Below, piece by piece: positions 16,990 through 28,946 of a stretch of DNA of 31,542 nt. Under the pieces are notes generated by a model. That model did no database searches, was not told the origin of the DNA, and saw only the letters and a program-made list of their open reading frames with translations. Within the stretch, counting starts at the first letter, position 1; every line of letters starts with the position of its first letter. The DNA is from Symbiodinium natans (Eukaryota; Sar; Dinophyceae; Suessiales; Symbiodiniaceae). The translations under genes and the position numbers were made by a program. The stretch covers positions 292,501 to 324,042 of the forward strand of contig CAJNDS010002661.1 in assembly GCA_905221605.1 (NCBI GenBank), read 5' to 3'.

Positions 16990-18639
16990 ATGGCTATGGC
17001 CTCAGCGCTTTGCATCTTCGTGCTGTGTGCTGCCCTCTTGGCACGTGCAGAGTGTAGCATGGGAGACTGCAGCGCGGGCGGCGTCGGCGCCGCGCGCGCC
17101 GCGGCTCTGCTCCAGACTCGCGAGGCAGTCAAGTCCTCCGAGTCCGAGTTCCATGATGGCCACGCCATGGAAGCGGAAGGCGACAGAAGGGCCGCAAGCG
17201 ACCCACCCGCGGGAGATGCGGGAGCTCCCTGGACAGCTGTGGAAATCAAGAGGGTGAAGCAAAAGCTCCGGGAGATGATGCAAAATCCTCGAAAAGCCAT
17301 CTCAGAGGCGAGCATCCTGATCGACAAAGCGCATCGCTATGAACCGAATCCTGCCAAGGTCGTGCGTCTTGCTTTCCATGACTGCATGAAGTACACGGAT
17401 GGTACTGGCGGCTGCGATGGCTGTCTGGATTGGTGGGGAGTCGGTCGTCGCTCGGAGCTCGCTGACGACGGCCACAACAACGGGCTTTACGTCGTCGCGG
17501 AGGCGCTCGAGCACATCTACACCAGGACAGACTACCCGAGTGGAACTCCTGCCCTCGACGCCTCCCTGAGAAGCACCGGCAAGTCTCGAGCAGATTTGTG
17601 GGCCCTCGCAGGTATCGTGGCTCTGGATGTCGCCATGGAGCTGAACAACAAGGTTTGTGACGCCCCCAACATGGGTGCTGAGGGTCAGTACCACCCCCGC
17701 TGGGGCCATTCAGATTGCAGGGTCGCGGCACCCCGGAAAATCATCTTCAAGACAGGCCGCCGAGATTGTTCCGGGCATCCCTTCGAGGAGGCTTTCGAGC
17801 CAGCTCTGGAGGGAGTCGAGCGGAGGTCCTACATGACGAGCAAGCGTGAAGCTCACCCAGATCCGCATGGGGATGGCTGGAAGACCTTGAGCTATTTCAA
17901 GAGAGACTTTGACTTCAACGGACGAGAAGTCGTGGCAATCATGGGTGCCCACACCATAGGAACTTTCCAGGCGGAAGTTTCCGGCTTCAAGTATAACTGG
18001 AAGTTCTCCCACAGAATCTTCAACAACGGCTACTACCGGCTCCTTACACTGAAGCGTGACTGGGCCCCGACCGGGGCCGTGGTGAATGGCAAGAGGCTCA
18101 ACTACAAAGACATCAATGGCGAGCATCCTCCTGGTGTGTGGGTGGCCGAGTCATGGCGCGATTTGCCCAACGGCGGTCCATTTCAAGTGGTCAAGAAGAA
18201 GGTTGCCTGCACTCCTTGCGATGCCCCTCCTGACCACGCCTGGTGGGACAAGTATTCAGTGTCTCGTTGGGGTAGGCCTGTCATGAACCACACCTTCTGT
18301 TGCACAAACCTGCAGGAGGGGCACTTCTGCAACCCTGAATGCGTGCATGAGTTCGATGATGCAGGCATTCATGAGACTATGCTACCCAGCGACATCAGCC
18401 TGCACAGACAGCTTTTCCAAAACGGCGATGGGGTGCCGCAAGGCTGCGGAAGGTGGGGCGGGAATTTCAAGGGCCCCCTGAACTGCGGCGACAAGTACTT
18501 CACCGTGGGCGAGGTTGTCGAAGAGTTTGCAGACAACCAGACTTCCTGGCTGGCGGAGTTCTTCGACGCATACGAGAAGATGATGTCCAATGGCTATGCT
18601 TCCGACGAGCTCACTGATGTGCGGGCTGCGGCCCTCTAG
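16990..18639 (+). CDS. Secreted plant-type haem peroxidase (APX/CcP-like), intronless
   Basis: A 549-residue protein. Residues 1-20 (MAMASALCIFVLCAALLARA) form a signal peptide. Residues 21-80 are a low-complexity linker. The distal haem motif VRLAFHDC places Arg126 and His130, DLWALAGIVALDVA (about 202-215) resembles class I peroxidases such as ascorbate peroxidase, and IMGAHTIGTF gives proximal His321. The family reduces hydrogen peroxide with an organic or protein electron donor; the donor here is unknown. The protein is longer than typical APX (about 250 residues), with a Cys-rich C-terminal extension (CTPC, FCCTN, CNPEC) that may be disulfide-bonded. There are no introns, unlike its neighbours. 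The first ATG gives the full signal peptide. A T6 run (16959-16964) lies 25 bp upstream of the ATG. Confidence 0.85.
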   Translation: MAMASALCIFVLCAALLARAECSMGDCSAGGVGAARAAALLQTREAVKSSESEFHDGHAMEAEGDRRAASDPPAGDAGAPWTAVEIKRVKQKLREMMQNPRKAISEASILIDKAHRYEPNPAKVVRLAFHDCMKYTDGTGGCDGCLDWWGVGRRSELADDGHNNGLYVVAEALEHIYTRTDYPSGTPALDASLRSTGKSRADLWALAGIVALDVAMELNNKVCDAPNMGAEGQYHPRWGHSDCRVAAPRKIIFKTGRRDCSGHPFEEAFEPALEGVERRSYMTSKREAHPDPHGDGWKTLSYFKRDFDFNGREVVAIMGAHTIGTFQAEVSGFKYNWKFSHRIFNNGYYRLLTLKRDWAPTGAVVNGKRLNYKDINGEHPPGVWVAESWRDLPNGGPFQVVKKKVACTPCDAPPDHAWWDKYSVSRWGRPVMNHTFCCTNLQEGHFCNPECVHEFDDAGIHETMLPSDISLHRQLFQNGDGVPQGCGRWGGNFKGPLNCGDKYFTVGEVVEEFADNQTSWLAEFFDAYEKMMSNGYASDELTDVRAAAL

Positions 18640-18703
18640 TGCCTCTCTGAACTCCCGTGTGAGTGTGAGAGGGCGAAAATGTACAGGGCTGAGTATAGGA
18701 GGG

Positions 18704-18715
18704 CAGCCATTTTTT
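18704..18715 (+). repeat. Right copy of 12-bp direct repeat flanking the peroxidase
   Basis: CAGCCATTTTTT, identical to 16953-16964. No poly(A) run precedes it. Confidence 0.8.
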
Positions 18716-20380
18716 CGAATACCCTTCTTCGTCAAAAGGTCCTTGGTGGACAGTCGCCGTAATAGGTTGAAGATCCCCAGGGCGAAAACTAAAACAGCAG
18801 GGGGCTGCGCAGCGTCCGCCGAGCCGAGCCTAGGCCTAGGCTACTTGGAGGCTCATGGTACTTAGGAACCGAATAATTGCTGTACTTCAAATCCAGTAAA
18901 AACCCTATTGGGGTACGTGAGGGGCTTCTAAGTCGGTTAGATCTACACGAATAACTGGGTTATAAGTACCCTGAGCCTCCAATTCGGCGAATTGCAGGTT
19001 GTCCCTGCCTTTGCTTTCGAAGGCCTCCCCTGGTCTTCTGCCCACTTCCGACCAGCCCGACGGGCTCGGAGTGCCTTGGATTCTTTGGGGGGAGCCCGCA
19101 TGGTGCTTATTGGTGCTTGTGCTGGGGGTGGGGGTGGTTTTGGCTCAGGCGTCGCTTGGAGACGGGCGTGTGCAAATGGTCATGGCGACAATCAAGAATG
19201 ATCCGGAGATAAACAACCCCACCCTCAGCCCGAAACACGACTTGGAGTTCGGAGTTGACAGGGCAGCGCTCGAGTCCTCGTGATGTTCGGTGTCCAGCTC
19301 GTAGTTGGGCTGTTCGGCCTTTTGATCTAGGAGTTGAGGGAGATGTGAAGGTGCACGCGCAGGTCTAGTTCAGCAGCTGTCTGCCGCTAAGACCCCTTCA
19401 GATGTCTAGCGAGGCCCGAGGCCCAAACTCAGCGACGGCGAGTAGCAGCCCTTCAGCTGTAGTCCCTTGTGCTCTGCTGCGATTACACTCGGCTGGGAGC
19501 GGGGTGAATCTGCAACCGTTTGGAGTTAAGTTCGCTGGCAGCAAAAGGCCTCTTGCAATTGTTGTTCTCGACAAGGCCGGGCCCTCGCCGCTGCGGTCAG
19601 CTCTTCAAAAAGGTGGTGTCGGCTGATTCGAAGATCGTGGAGGAGAGCTGTGCCGAAGGTGCGCTGAGGGACGTCGATTCGTTCCGGGAAGCCTGAAGTC
19701 CCGCTTCTGTTTTTCCCGGACTTTGTTGTCGCAGTCCGTTCTACCCCCTGCTACGAACCCCGCAGAAGGGACGCAGATCGATGAGACAAGGTGACTGAAA
19801 TCACTCCCAAACCCGAGACCCTTATGCCAGGCATCCTGACGACGACGACAACAACAACAGTGTCAATAGCCTTTCTGCAGTGGCGGCACGGGAGCAGGCT
19901 AACATGAAAACACCCAGAAGGCCTCAAACCGCCGAAGCCCAAACAAATCCCACAACCTGCCTCACAAGCTCTTGAAATCTCAGCTTTGCCGGCAGAACCC
20001 TCAAACCTCCCCAAGTGTTGCGCAGGAGCTGGGTGTTCGTCATAGGCCCGGTTGGTTTAGGGTTATTGCCTATTGCTACACATTGCGGGGCAAAATCCTG
20101 CAGTGACGGCCTCTATAATCACCTGCCTCGTTGCCTCCTTGCCAACGACCTTTGTAGCAAACCCGCGGCCACGCAGCGCGCCTCGAACTGGAGTGTTTCA
20201 GCATCGCGAAATGCAGCGTCCCTGCATCTGCTTCTGAATGCTGTGAACCTTTTGTCAGGTGAAGCTTGTGACGGTGCGTGGAGCTCTGTGTGCAGGCAGG
20301 CTGTCGCCGTGTTGCCCTTGTTGAACGAACGACGCGTCCAGCACGTCTAGGGCATGTGAGCTTTCCCGCATGCAGTTGTT
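18716..20380. other. Spacer between peroxidase and first BiP gene
   Basis: No gene is recognised. Short ORFs (18999-19283, 19402-19626, 20015-20350) lack domain-like content. From 19671 on the DNA is the 5' part of the BiP tandem unit and is matched, with indels, by 23393 onward. Confidence 0.55.
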
Positions 20381-20399
20381 CTGTTACAGCTTTTCAGCA

Positions 20400-20408
20400 T
20401 TTTTTTTT
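20400..20408 (+). promoter_or_regulatory. T-run (TTTT-box candidate) upstream of BiP copy 1
   Basis: Nine T residues lie 81 bp before the ATG. Dinoflagellate promoters have been reported to use a TTTT motif instead of TATA. The only evidence here is position and conservation in copy 2 (T8 at 24466-24473). Confidence 0.3.
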
Positions 20409-20489
20409 GGGCCCTCTTGGACAGCCGTTTTGGTCAGCTCAGCAAGTCAGGGATTCGGGGCCTTTTTTCTCGGCACATCTCGGCACCCC

Positions 20490-22612
20490 ATGGAGTGGAA
20501 AGTGAAGGCTGTGGTCTTCTTCGTGGCCGCTGCTTGCGTGGCGGTGGCCGTGGCCGGAGGTGCCAAGGAGCCGACCATCACCGGCCCGGTGATCGGCGTG
20601 GATCTCGGGACCACCTACTCATGCGTGGGCATCTACAAGCAGGGCCGAGTGGAGATACTCCCGAACGACCAGGGGAACCGCATCACGCCCTCGTACGTGG
20701 CCTTCACGGACGACGAGCGGCTGATAGGCGAGGCCGGAAAGAACCAGGCCGCCGTGAATCCCACGCAGACCTTGTTTGATGTGAAGCGCTTGATGGGAAG
20801 GCGCTTCAAGGACTCTACCGTGCAGGAGGACATGAAGCTGCTGCCATTCAAGATTGTGGATCAGGGCGGCAAGCCGATGATCAGCGTGAAGGTGAAGGGT
20901 GCGGAGAAGATCATGACTCCGGAGGAGGTGTCCTCCATGGTCCTGACGAAGATGAAGGAGACGGCGGAGAACTATTTGGGCCAGGAGGTGGCGCACGCTG
21001 TCGTGACGGTGCCCGCGTACTTCAACAACGCGCAGCGCCAGGCCACCAAAGATGCAGGTGCCATCGCCGGACTTCAGGTGCTGCGGATCGTAAACGAGCC
21101 CACGGCCGCTGCGATCGCTTATGGCCTGGACAAGAAGGGCGAGAAGAATGAGAAGAACATCCTGGTCTACGACCTCGGGGGAGGCACCTTTGATGTGTCC
21201 CTCCTGAACGTTGCGCAGGGTGTCTTCGAGGTGGTAGCAACCAGTGGCGACACCCACCTGGGTGGAGAGGACTTCGACCAGCGGGTCATGCAGCACTTCA
21301 TGAAGGTCTTCCAGCAGAAGCATGGCAAGGACATGTCTCAGGACAAGCGCGCCATTCAGAAGCTCCGCCGGGAGGTGGAGAAGAGCAAGCGCCAGTTGAG
21401 TTCCACGCACCAGTCGCAGCTGGAGATCGAAGCTCTCTTCGAGGGCGTGGACTTCTCTGAGACCCTGACCCGCGCGAAGTTCGAGGGGCTGAACCAGGAC
21501 CTCTTCAAGAAGACCCTGGGGCCCGTGAAGAAGGTGCTGGAGGACGCAGGGCTCAAGAAGGGTCAGGTGGACGAGATTGTCCTGGTGGGAGGCTCCACGC
21601 GCATCCCCAAGGTGCAGGAACTCATCAGGGACTTCTTTGGCAAGGAGCCGAACCGCGGCATCAACCCGGATGAGGCGGTGGCTTACGGCGCGGCGGTGCA
21701 GGCGGGTATCTTGAGTGGAGAAAGCCTGGATGACGTGGTCTTGCTGGATGTGGCCCCTCTCACATTGGGCATCGAGACCATGGGCGGCGTCATGACGAAG
21801 CTGATCCCTCGCAACACCTTAATCCCAACGCGCAAGAGCCAAGTCTTCTCAACCTCTCGGGACAACCAGCCGGCAGTGGAGATCCAGGTCTTCGAAGGCG
21901 AGCGCGCCATGACCAAGGACAACCGCGCCCTCGGCAAGTTCGAGCTCCGCGTCCCCCCGGCGCCGCGCGGGCAGCCTCAGATCGAGGTGACCTTCGAGAT
22001 CGACAGCGACGGCATCCTGAATGTTGCCGCCGAGGACAAGGGCACGGGCCGAAAAGAGCAGATCACGATCCAGAACCAGAACCGGCTCACGGAGGAAGAG
22101 GTCCTGAAGATGGTCAAGGAGGCCGAGGCCTTCGAGGACGAGGACCCGCGCTGCTGCCCTGCCGCTGCTTCGGCTACTTCTGCTCCTGCTCCTCCTGTAG
22201 GTTCTGCGTAGATGTAAGTTTATGGAGTCTTGGGAGCCCAAGAAAAGCCTCGCATTCGCATCAAGCCGCATTCACGTCGTAGCTCCCGCAGGACCGGCAG
22301 GCGAGGGAGCGGGCGGACGCGCGGATCGCCTTCGAGGGCTACCTCCACTCCATGGGCTCGGCCCTGAGCTCCGGCAGCGACCGCCAGGGCTTGGGCGAGC
22401 GGATGAGCCCCGAGGAGAAGCAGCGGATCTCGGATGCCTTGAGGGACGGCCGAGATTGGCTGGATGCCAACCCCGCCGCCGAAACGGAGGAGATACAGAT
22501 GAAGCAGAAGGAGATCGAGGAGCTCTGCGCCCCCATCGTCTCCAAGTTTTATGGCGCGGGCGCTTCAGGTGGTGGCCCAGATGAGGAGGACGAAGCCCAT
22601 GACGAGCTGTAA
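20490..22612 (+). CDS. BiP: BiP/GRP78, ER-lumen Hsp70 chaperone, copy 1 (exons 20490-22142 and 22292-22612)
   Basis: A 657-residue ER Hsp70, the usual BiP length. Residues 1-22 are a signal peptide. The ATPase domain carries [10 protein letters not shown] (35-44), DLGGGTFD (228-235) and [16 protein letters not shown] (from 363). The linker and substrate-binding domain include [14 protein letters not shown]. Exon 2 encodes the lid and ends in HDEL, the ER-retrieval signal. BiP uses ATP to fold secretory proteins. The intron (22143-22291, 149 bp) starts GA and ends AG: only this join gives EAFEDEDRQARE with intact phase. If retained, translation stops at 22209 without lid or HDEL. The ATG at 20490 was chosen because it places the signal peptide at the N-terminus. 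The frame is open further upstream. Confidence 0.93.
22143..22291 (+). other. GA-AG intron in BiP copy 1
   Basis: The exon 1 end, GACGAG|GACCCG, and the acceptor, CCCGCAG|GACCGG, share AGGACC, so the exact cut can slide. With AG kept at the 3' end, the donor must be GA. The same intron at 26208-26356 looks identical. Confidence 0.8.
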
Positions 22613-24440
22613 GAGTCTCTGTCGAAATTACTAGTAGAAAGTGTATTTATGGCGGGCCGCAGTGACATCGATTGACAGCTTCGATGTTAACAGTTCTGTC
22701 GTCGAACTCGTACTGTACAGACTTCGAGTCCTCGACTTTCAACTTCTGCGGCTCTAGCCCTACACGTACCCCGGGCATGGCCCACAGAGCTTTCCGGAAC
22801 CAGCCGGAAAATGCACCGAGCCACTTCAGCAACGGGTAGGTCCACCTTGGGGCATGGATCCATACAGCTTGTGTAGCCTCTATAAACTTTATCTACAACA
22901 CCCGAATGGAACTTTGATGGAAGCTTGGGTCTGGAAGCGGGGGCTAGGGGTGGCAACCTCCGCGCCCAAACCCTAACCCCCAAACATGCCGCTTCCAGAC
23001 CCCACGCCCCGAGCCCCCTGACAGCCCTGCAGGAACCAAAAATCGCCCGATTCCGTTAGGGTGTTTGTTGTAGGAACGCGTAGAGCCCAGCCTTGACAAA
23101 AACCCAGGCAAGGTCTCCGGCTCCGCGTCAGCCTCTTCGACTTGGAGTTCTGGGTTTTGGGCACAGCAGGCGTGGGGGCGGGTGGGAGGGCTCACTGGCT
23201 TGCAGAGGGGGTCAGGTTTTTCGCATAGGGTTCCAGCTGAGCCCCGACTGCAGAGACTTCGTCTGATGGGCCTGCAAGTAAGGTCGGCCAGCAGGTTGTT
23301 TTTGACCCAAGCCAATCCCGCTGCTCTTGAGTAGTCTTCCTCGCCACGGTCCCCAACTTGCAACATGCTTCTGCTGCTTCTACTCTTAAGGACGTCGATT
23401 CGTTCCGGGAAGCCTGAAGCCCCGTTTCTTTTCCAGCACGAGACAAGATGACTGAAGACATCCCCAAATGGCCGTGCCGCATTTTGTTGGGCTTGTTCAC
23501 AAGCAACGTCAGCCCCAAACCCTTAACCCAATGAGGTCCCCCGCAGAACAGGGTGCCCAGATCCACACGGAACCCCAGGGAACGTGACAACACGCAGAAG
23601 GCCTCCAAACCCCGAAGCCCAAACAAATCCCAAAACCTGCCTCGCAAGCTCTTGAAATCTCCGCTTTGCCGCGCAGAACCCTCGAGCCCCCCCCCAAATT
23701 TTGCGGAGGAGAGGGGTGTTCGCCATTGCGGTCTTTTCATCCACACAGGCCGGTGGGTTTAGGGTTCTTGTGCTACACGTTGCGGGCAAAATGCTGCAGT
23801 GACAACCCTGACTAGGCTCTCAGACCCTCCTCAAGTGGCAGTGCTTGTGCCACGTGTTGCGGCTGCATCCTCCCGCTGCGGTTGAGAGCCTCCCGTTGCT
23901 GCCTCTCTGCTTCCGGCTACATGCAACTGTCGTACGCGCCATTGCCATGTCTTGGGTCCCTCTCCCTCGAGAAGTGGTGCAGGTGGGAGGATTCCTGCCA
24001 CCAGTTTTGCAGGTTGAGGAGGGACTCCGGCGCGCCTCTCCCCAACCATGGGGCCTTGCATAGGGGGCTGTGACGCTGGTGCTGATCGGGGACTTGTGTC
24101 GAGTGAGGACCTCCTGTCCTTACAAACATTCCTGGAACCGGGCTGAGGATGCACCCCGGCCGTGACAGGCCTCTAATCACCTGCCTCGTTGCCTCGTTGC
24201 CAACGACCTTCGTTGGACAGCAAACCCGCGGCCACGCACTGCGCCTCGAACTGGAGTGTATGCAGCATTGAGAAATGCAGCGTCCCTGCATCTGCTTCTG
24301 AATGCTGTGAACCTTTTGTCAGGTGAAGCTTGTGACGGTGCGTGGAGCTCTGTGTGCAGGCAGGCTGTCGCCGTGTTGCCCTTGTTGAACGAACGACGCG
24401 TCCAGCACGTCTAGGGCATGTGAGCTTTCCCGCATGCAGT
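22613..24440. other. Spacer between the two BiP genes
   Basis: No gene is recognised. It contains the conserved 3' flank of copy 1 (to about 22800), a GC-rich island (22931-23037) that recurs after copy 2, the unit junction near 23393, and the 5' flank of copy 2 from about 24170. Confidence 0.6.
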
Positions 24441-24465
24441 TGTTCTGTTACAGCTGTTTTCAGCA

Positions 24466-24473
24466 TTTTTTTT
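24466..24473 (+). promoter_or_regulatory. T-run (TTTT-box candidate) upstream of BiP copy 2
   Basis: Eight T residues lie 81 bp before the ATG, at the same place as in copy 1. A duplicated TTTTCAGCA-type motif just upstream differs by two inserted bases. Confidence 0.3.
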
Positions 24474-24554
24474 GGGCCCTCTTGGACAGCCGTTTTGGTC
24501 AGCTCAGCAAGTCAGGGATTCGGGGCCTTTTTTCTCGGCACATCTCGGCACCCC

Positions 24555-26677
24555 ATGGAGTGGAAAGTGAAGGCTGTGGTCTTCTTCGTGGCCGCTGCTT
24601 GCGTGGCGGTGGCCGTGGCCGGAGGTGCCAAGGAGCCGACCATCACCGGCCCGGTGATCGGCGTGGATCTCGGGACCACCTACTCATGCGTGGGCATCTA
24701 CAAGCAGGGCCGAGTGGAGATACTCCCGAACGACCAGGGGAACCGCATCACGCCCTCGTACGTGGCCTTCACGGACGACGAGCGGCTGATAGGCGAGGCC
24801 GGAAAGAACCAGGCCGCCGTGAATCCCACGCAGACCTTGTTTGATGTGAAGCGCTTGATGGGAAGGCGCTTCAAGGACTCTACCGTGCAGGAGGACATGA
24901 AGCTGCTGCCATTCAAGATTGTGGATCAGGGCGGCAAGCCGATGATCAGCGTGAAGGTGAAGGGTGCGGAGAAGATCATGACTCCGGAGGAGGTGTCCTC
25001 CATGGTCCTGACGAAGATGAAGGAGACGGCGGAGAACTATTTGGGCCAGGAGGTGGCGCACGCTGTCGTGACGGTGCCCGCGTACTTCAACAACGCGCAG
25101 CGCCAGGCCACCAAAGATGCAGGTGCCATCGCCGGACTTCAGGTGCTGCGGATCGTAAACGAGCCCACGGCCGCTGCGATCGCTTATGGCCTGGACAAGA
25201 AGGGCGAGAAGAATGAGAAGAACATCCTGGTCTACGACCTCGGGGGAGGCACCTTTGATGTGTCCCTCCTGAACGTTGCGCAGGGTGTCTTCGAGGTGGT
25301 AGCAACCAGTGGCGACACCCACCTGGGTGGAGAGGACTTCGACCAGCGGGTCATGCAGCACTTCATGAAGGTCTTCCAGCAGAAGCATGGCAAGGACATG
25401 TCTCAGGACAAGCGCGCCATTCAGAAGCTCCGCCGGGAGGTGGAGAAGAGCAAGCGCCAGTTGAGTTCCACGCACCAGTCGCAGCTGGAGATCGAAGCTC
25501 TCTTCGAGGGCGTGGACTTCTCTGAGACCCTGACCCGCGCGAAGTTCGAGGGGCTGAACCAGGACCTCTTCAAGAAGACCCTGGGGCCCGTGAAGAAGGT
25601 GCTGGAGGACGCAGGGCTCAAGAAGGGTCAGGTGGACGAGATTGTCCTGGTGGGAGGCTCCACGCGCATCCCCAAGGTGCAGGAACTCATCAGGGACTTC
25701 TTTGGCAAGGAGCCGAACCGCGGCATCAACCCGGATGAGGCGGTGGCTTACGGCGCGGCGGTGCAGGCGGGTATCTTGAGTGGAGAAAGCCTGGATGACG
25801 TGGTCTTGCTGGATGTGGCCCCTCTCACATTGGGCATCGAGACCATGGGCGGCGTCATGACGAAGCTGATCCCTCGCAACACCTTAATCCCAACGCGCAA
25901 GAGCCAAGTCTTCTCAACCTCTCGGGACAACCAGCCGGCAGTGGAGATCCAGGTCTTCGAAGGCGAGCGCGCCATGACCAAGGACAACCGCGCCCTCGGC
26001 AAGTTCGAGCTCCGCGTCCCCCCGGCGCCGCGCGGGCAGCCTCAGATCGAGGTGACCTTCGAGATCGACAGCGACGGCATCCTGAATGTTGCCGCCGAGG
26101 ACAAGGGCACGGGCCGAAAAGAGCAGATCACGATCCAGAACCAGAACCGGCTCACGGAGGAAGAGGTCCTGAAGATGGTCAAGGAGGCCGAGGCCTTCGA
26201 GGACGAGGACCCGCGCTGCTGCCCTGCCGCTGCTTCGGCTACTTCTGCTCCTGCTCCTCCTGTAGGTTCTGCGTAGATGTAAGTTTATGGAGTCTTGGGA
26301 GCCCAAGAAAAGCCTCGCATTCGCATCAAGCCGCATTCACGTCGTAGCTCCCGCAGGACCGGCAGGCGAGGGAGCGGGCGGACGCGCGGATCGCCTTCGA
26401 GGGCTACCTCCACTCCATGGGCTCGGCCCTGAGCTCCGGCAGCGACCGCCAGGGCTTGGGCGAGCGGATGAGCCCCGAGGAGAAGCAGCGGATCTCGGAT
26501 GCCTTGAGGGACGGCCGAGATTGGCTGGATGCCAACCCCGCCGCCGAAACGGAGGAGATACAGATGAAGCAGAAGGAGATCGAGGAGCTCTGCGCCCCCA
26601 TCGTCTCCAAGTTCTATGGCGCGGGCGCTTCAGGTGGTGGCCCAGATGAGGAGGACGAAGCCCATGACGAGCTGTAA
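24555..26677 (+). CDS. BiP: BiP/GRP78, ER-lumen Hsp70 chaperone, copy 2 (exons 24555-26207 and 26357-26677)
   Basis: It encodes the same 657-residue protein as copy 1, with signal peptide, Hsp70 signatures, lid and HDEL. In the coding sequence I saw a single difference, a silent TTT/TTC Phe codon in exon 2 (SKFYG). The 149-bp GA-AG intron (26208-26356) also looks identical. The 3' flank stays similar for about 190 bp and then diverges (CAGCTGGAAAAAGCG against CAGCCGGAAAATGC in copy 1). Head-to-tail near-identical copies of highly expressed genes are common in dinoflagellates and imply a recent duplication or gene conversion. Confidence 0.93.
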
Positions 26678-28247
26678 GAGTCTCTGTCGAAATTACTAGT
26701 AGAAAGTGTATTTATGGCGGGCCGCAGTGACATCGATTGACAGCTTCGATGTTGACAGTTCTGTCGTCGAACTCGTACTGTACAGACTTCGAGTCCTCGA
26801 CTTTCAACTTCTGCGGCTCTAGCCCTACACGTACCCCGGGCATGGCCCACAGAGCTTTCCGGAACCAGCTGGAAAAAGCGAGCGACAGAGAGCCTGTGCA
26901 GCAACGGACGCAGGTCCAGATTGGGGCATGGGTCACTACAGCTTGTGTAGCCCTACAAAGCCCGACACCCTAGCGGAACTTGAAATCAGATGGACCTGGA
27001 AGCGGGGCTAGGGGTGGCAACCTCCGCGCCCAAACCCTAACCCCTAAACATGCCGCTTCCAGACCCCACGCCCCGAGCCCCCTGACAGCCCTGCAGGAAC
27101 CGGATCTGGCCCGATGCTCAAGCTTCCACCACTTTCAGGGTTCCGTTAGGGTGTTTGTTGTCGGCCACGCGTAAGTCCGAGAAGTCCTAGAGGACGCAAG
27201 CCCTGAACATCCGTCGGGACTTCCAGGAGGCGGCTTGGGGGGGGAGGAGTGAGATGTCGGGGACAGGCTTGAGGAGGGGGGCGCCTTACGCAAGTAGAGT
27301 GGGGGGTTTTGCAGGGCGGGCTTGGGGGGGTTAGAAGGTTTGGCGCCTAGATGGGAAAGCCACTGAGAGCCAAGCCTTGACAATAACCAGGCAAGGCCTC
27401 GTCGACTTGGAGTTCTGGGTTCTGGGCAGAGCAGGCGTGGGGGCGGGTGGGAGGGCTCACTGGGTTGCTCAGAGGGTCAGGTTTTTTGGTAGGGATCGGG
27501 TCTGGTCGGGAGGGTCGTACCTGTACCTGCGTGCAGGAACCCTGACGCAGAGATCCCCAACCCTCGCAACATAATCCACAGGAAGATGCTTTCTGTGGGG
27601 GTCATTGATTTGCCCAGAACCCTCCATTGCTCCATCCCCAACTTTACCCAGAACCCTAACGGCCCTCTTCTACATGATGCTGGATCAATACTTCAATCCT
27701 TAAGGCTTAGCTCTCGTCCAAAGGGATGCCAGCGCACTTCTGAGCTGAGCTGGAGGCCTCAACTAGTATGTTCAGCCATCGCACACTGCATGACCTAACC
27801 TGTATCTGGGGAGAGGGAAGGCGAAACCATCTAGGCCTAAACCCTACGGGTGGGCCTAGGGTTAACAACGCCCTTCCCTCGCTCCTTTTCACGGGTGCTG
27901 CTCTGGGTGAGTAGGCTGCTGGCGCGTGAGACCGCGGAGTATCGCAGATGATCTTAAATAAATGCGTCCCTTGAGGAGCAATAGAACTTCCAAGGCGGAG
28001 ATCAGACATCTTAAACAACTTCGAAGTGTCTTGCGTGCAATCAACTGGGCCATTTCTTGAAACAAAACGCGCCCGTGCAATCCGTGCAATCAACGCATAG
28101 AATTCTTCCTTCTCTACAGAGAAGCATGAGTGTGAAACTATAATCGAAAAGAGGCGGCAGAACCAACAACACCATTCAATTTTGAATCAGCCAGCAGAAG
28201 CTGGTGAAGATTAAAACTTTAACTCTTCAAATGCTGGGTTTTGTTGA
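26678..28247. other. Spacer after BiP copy 2, no gene recognised
   Basis: It holds the 3' end of the tandem unit up to about 27480 and then unique DNA with CCTAAACCCTA fragments near 27836-27865. Short ORFs (26980-27174, 27586-27798, 27707-28093 on the minus strand) show no domain. Confidence 0.55.

Positions 28248-28946
<699 letters not shown>

Larger units (their letters stand above)
19671..23392 (+). repeat. BiP tandem unit, copy 1
   Basis: It begins near GTCGATTCGTTCCGGGAAGC and ends where that sequence recurs at 23393. The gene portion is almost invariant between units (offset 4,065 bp), while the spacer shows many substitutions and indels. Unit edges are approximate. Confidence 0.75.
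23393..27480 (+). repeat. BiP tandem unit, copy 2
   Basis: Same order as copy 1: 5' spacer, BiP gene, then a conserved 3' island and a GACTTGGAGTTCTGGGTT tract (27398) matching 23138. It ends near AGGTTTTTT at 27480. Confidence 0.75.

Noticed and set aside
20619-21410. Long minus-strand open frame opposite BiP (repeated at 24684-25475)
   Set aside because: It is the shadow of a strongly codon-biased Hsp70 gene and has no domain of its own.
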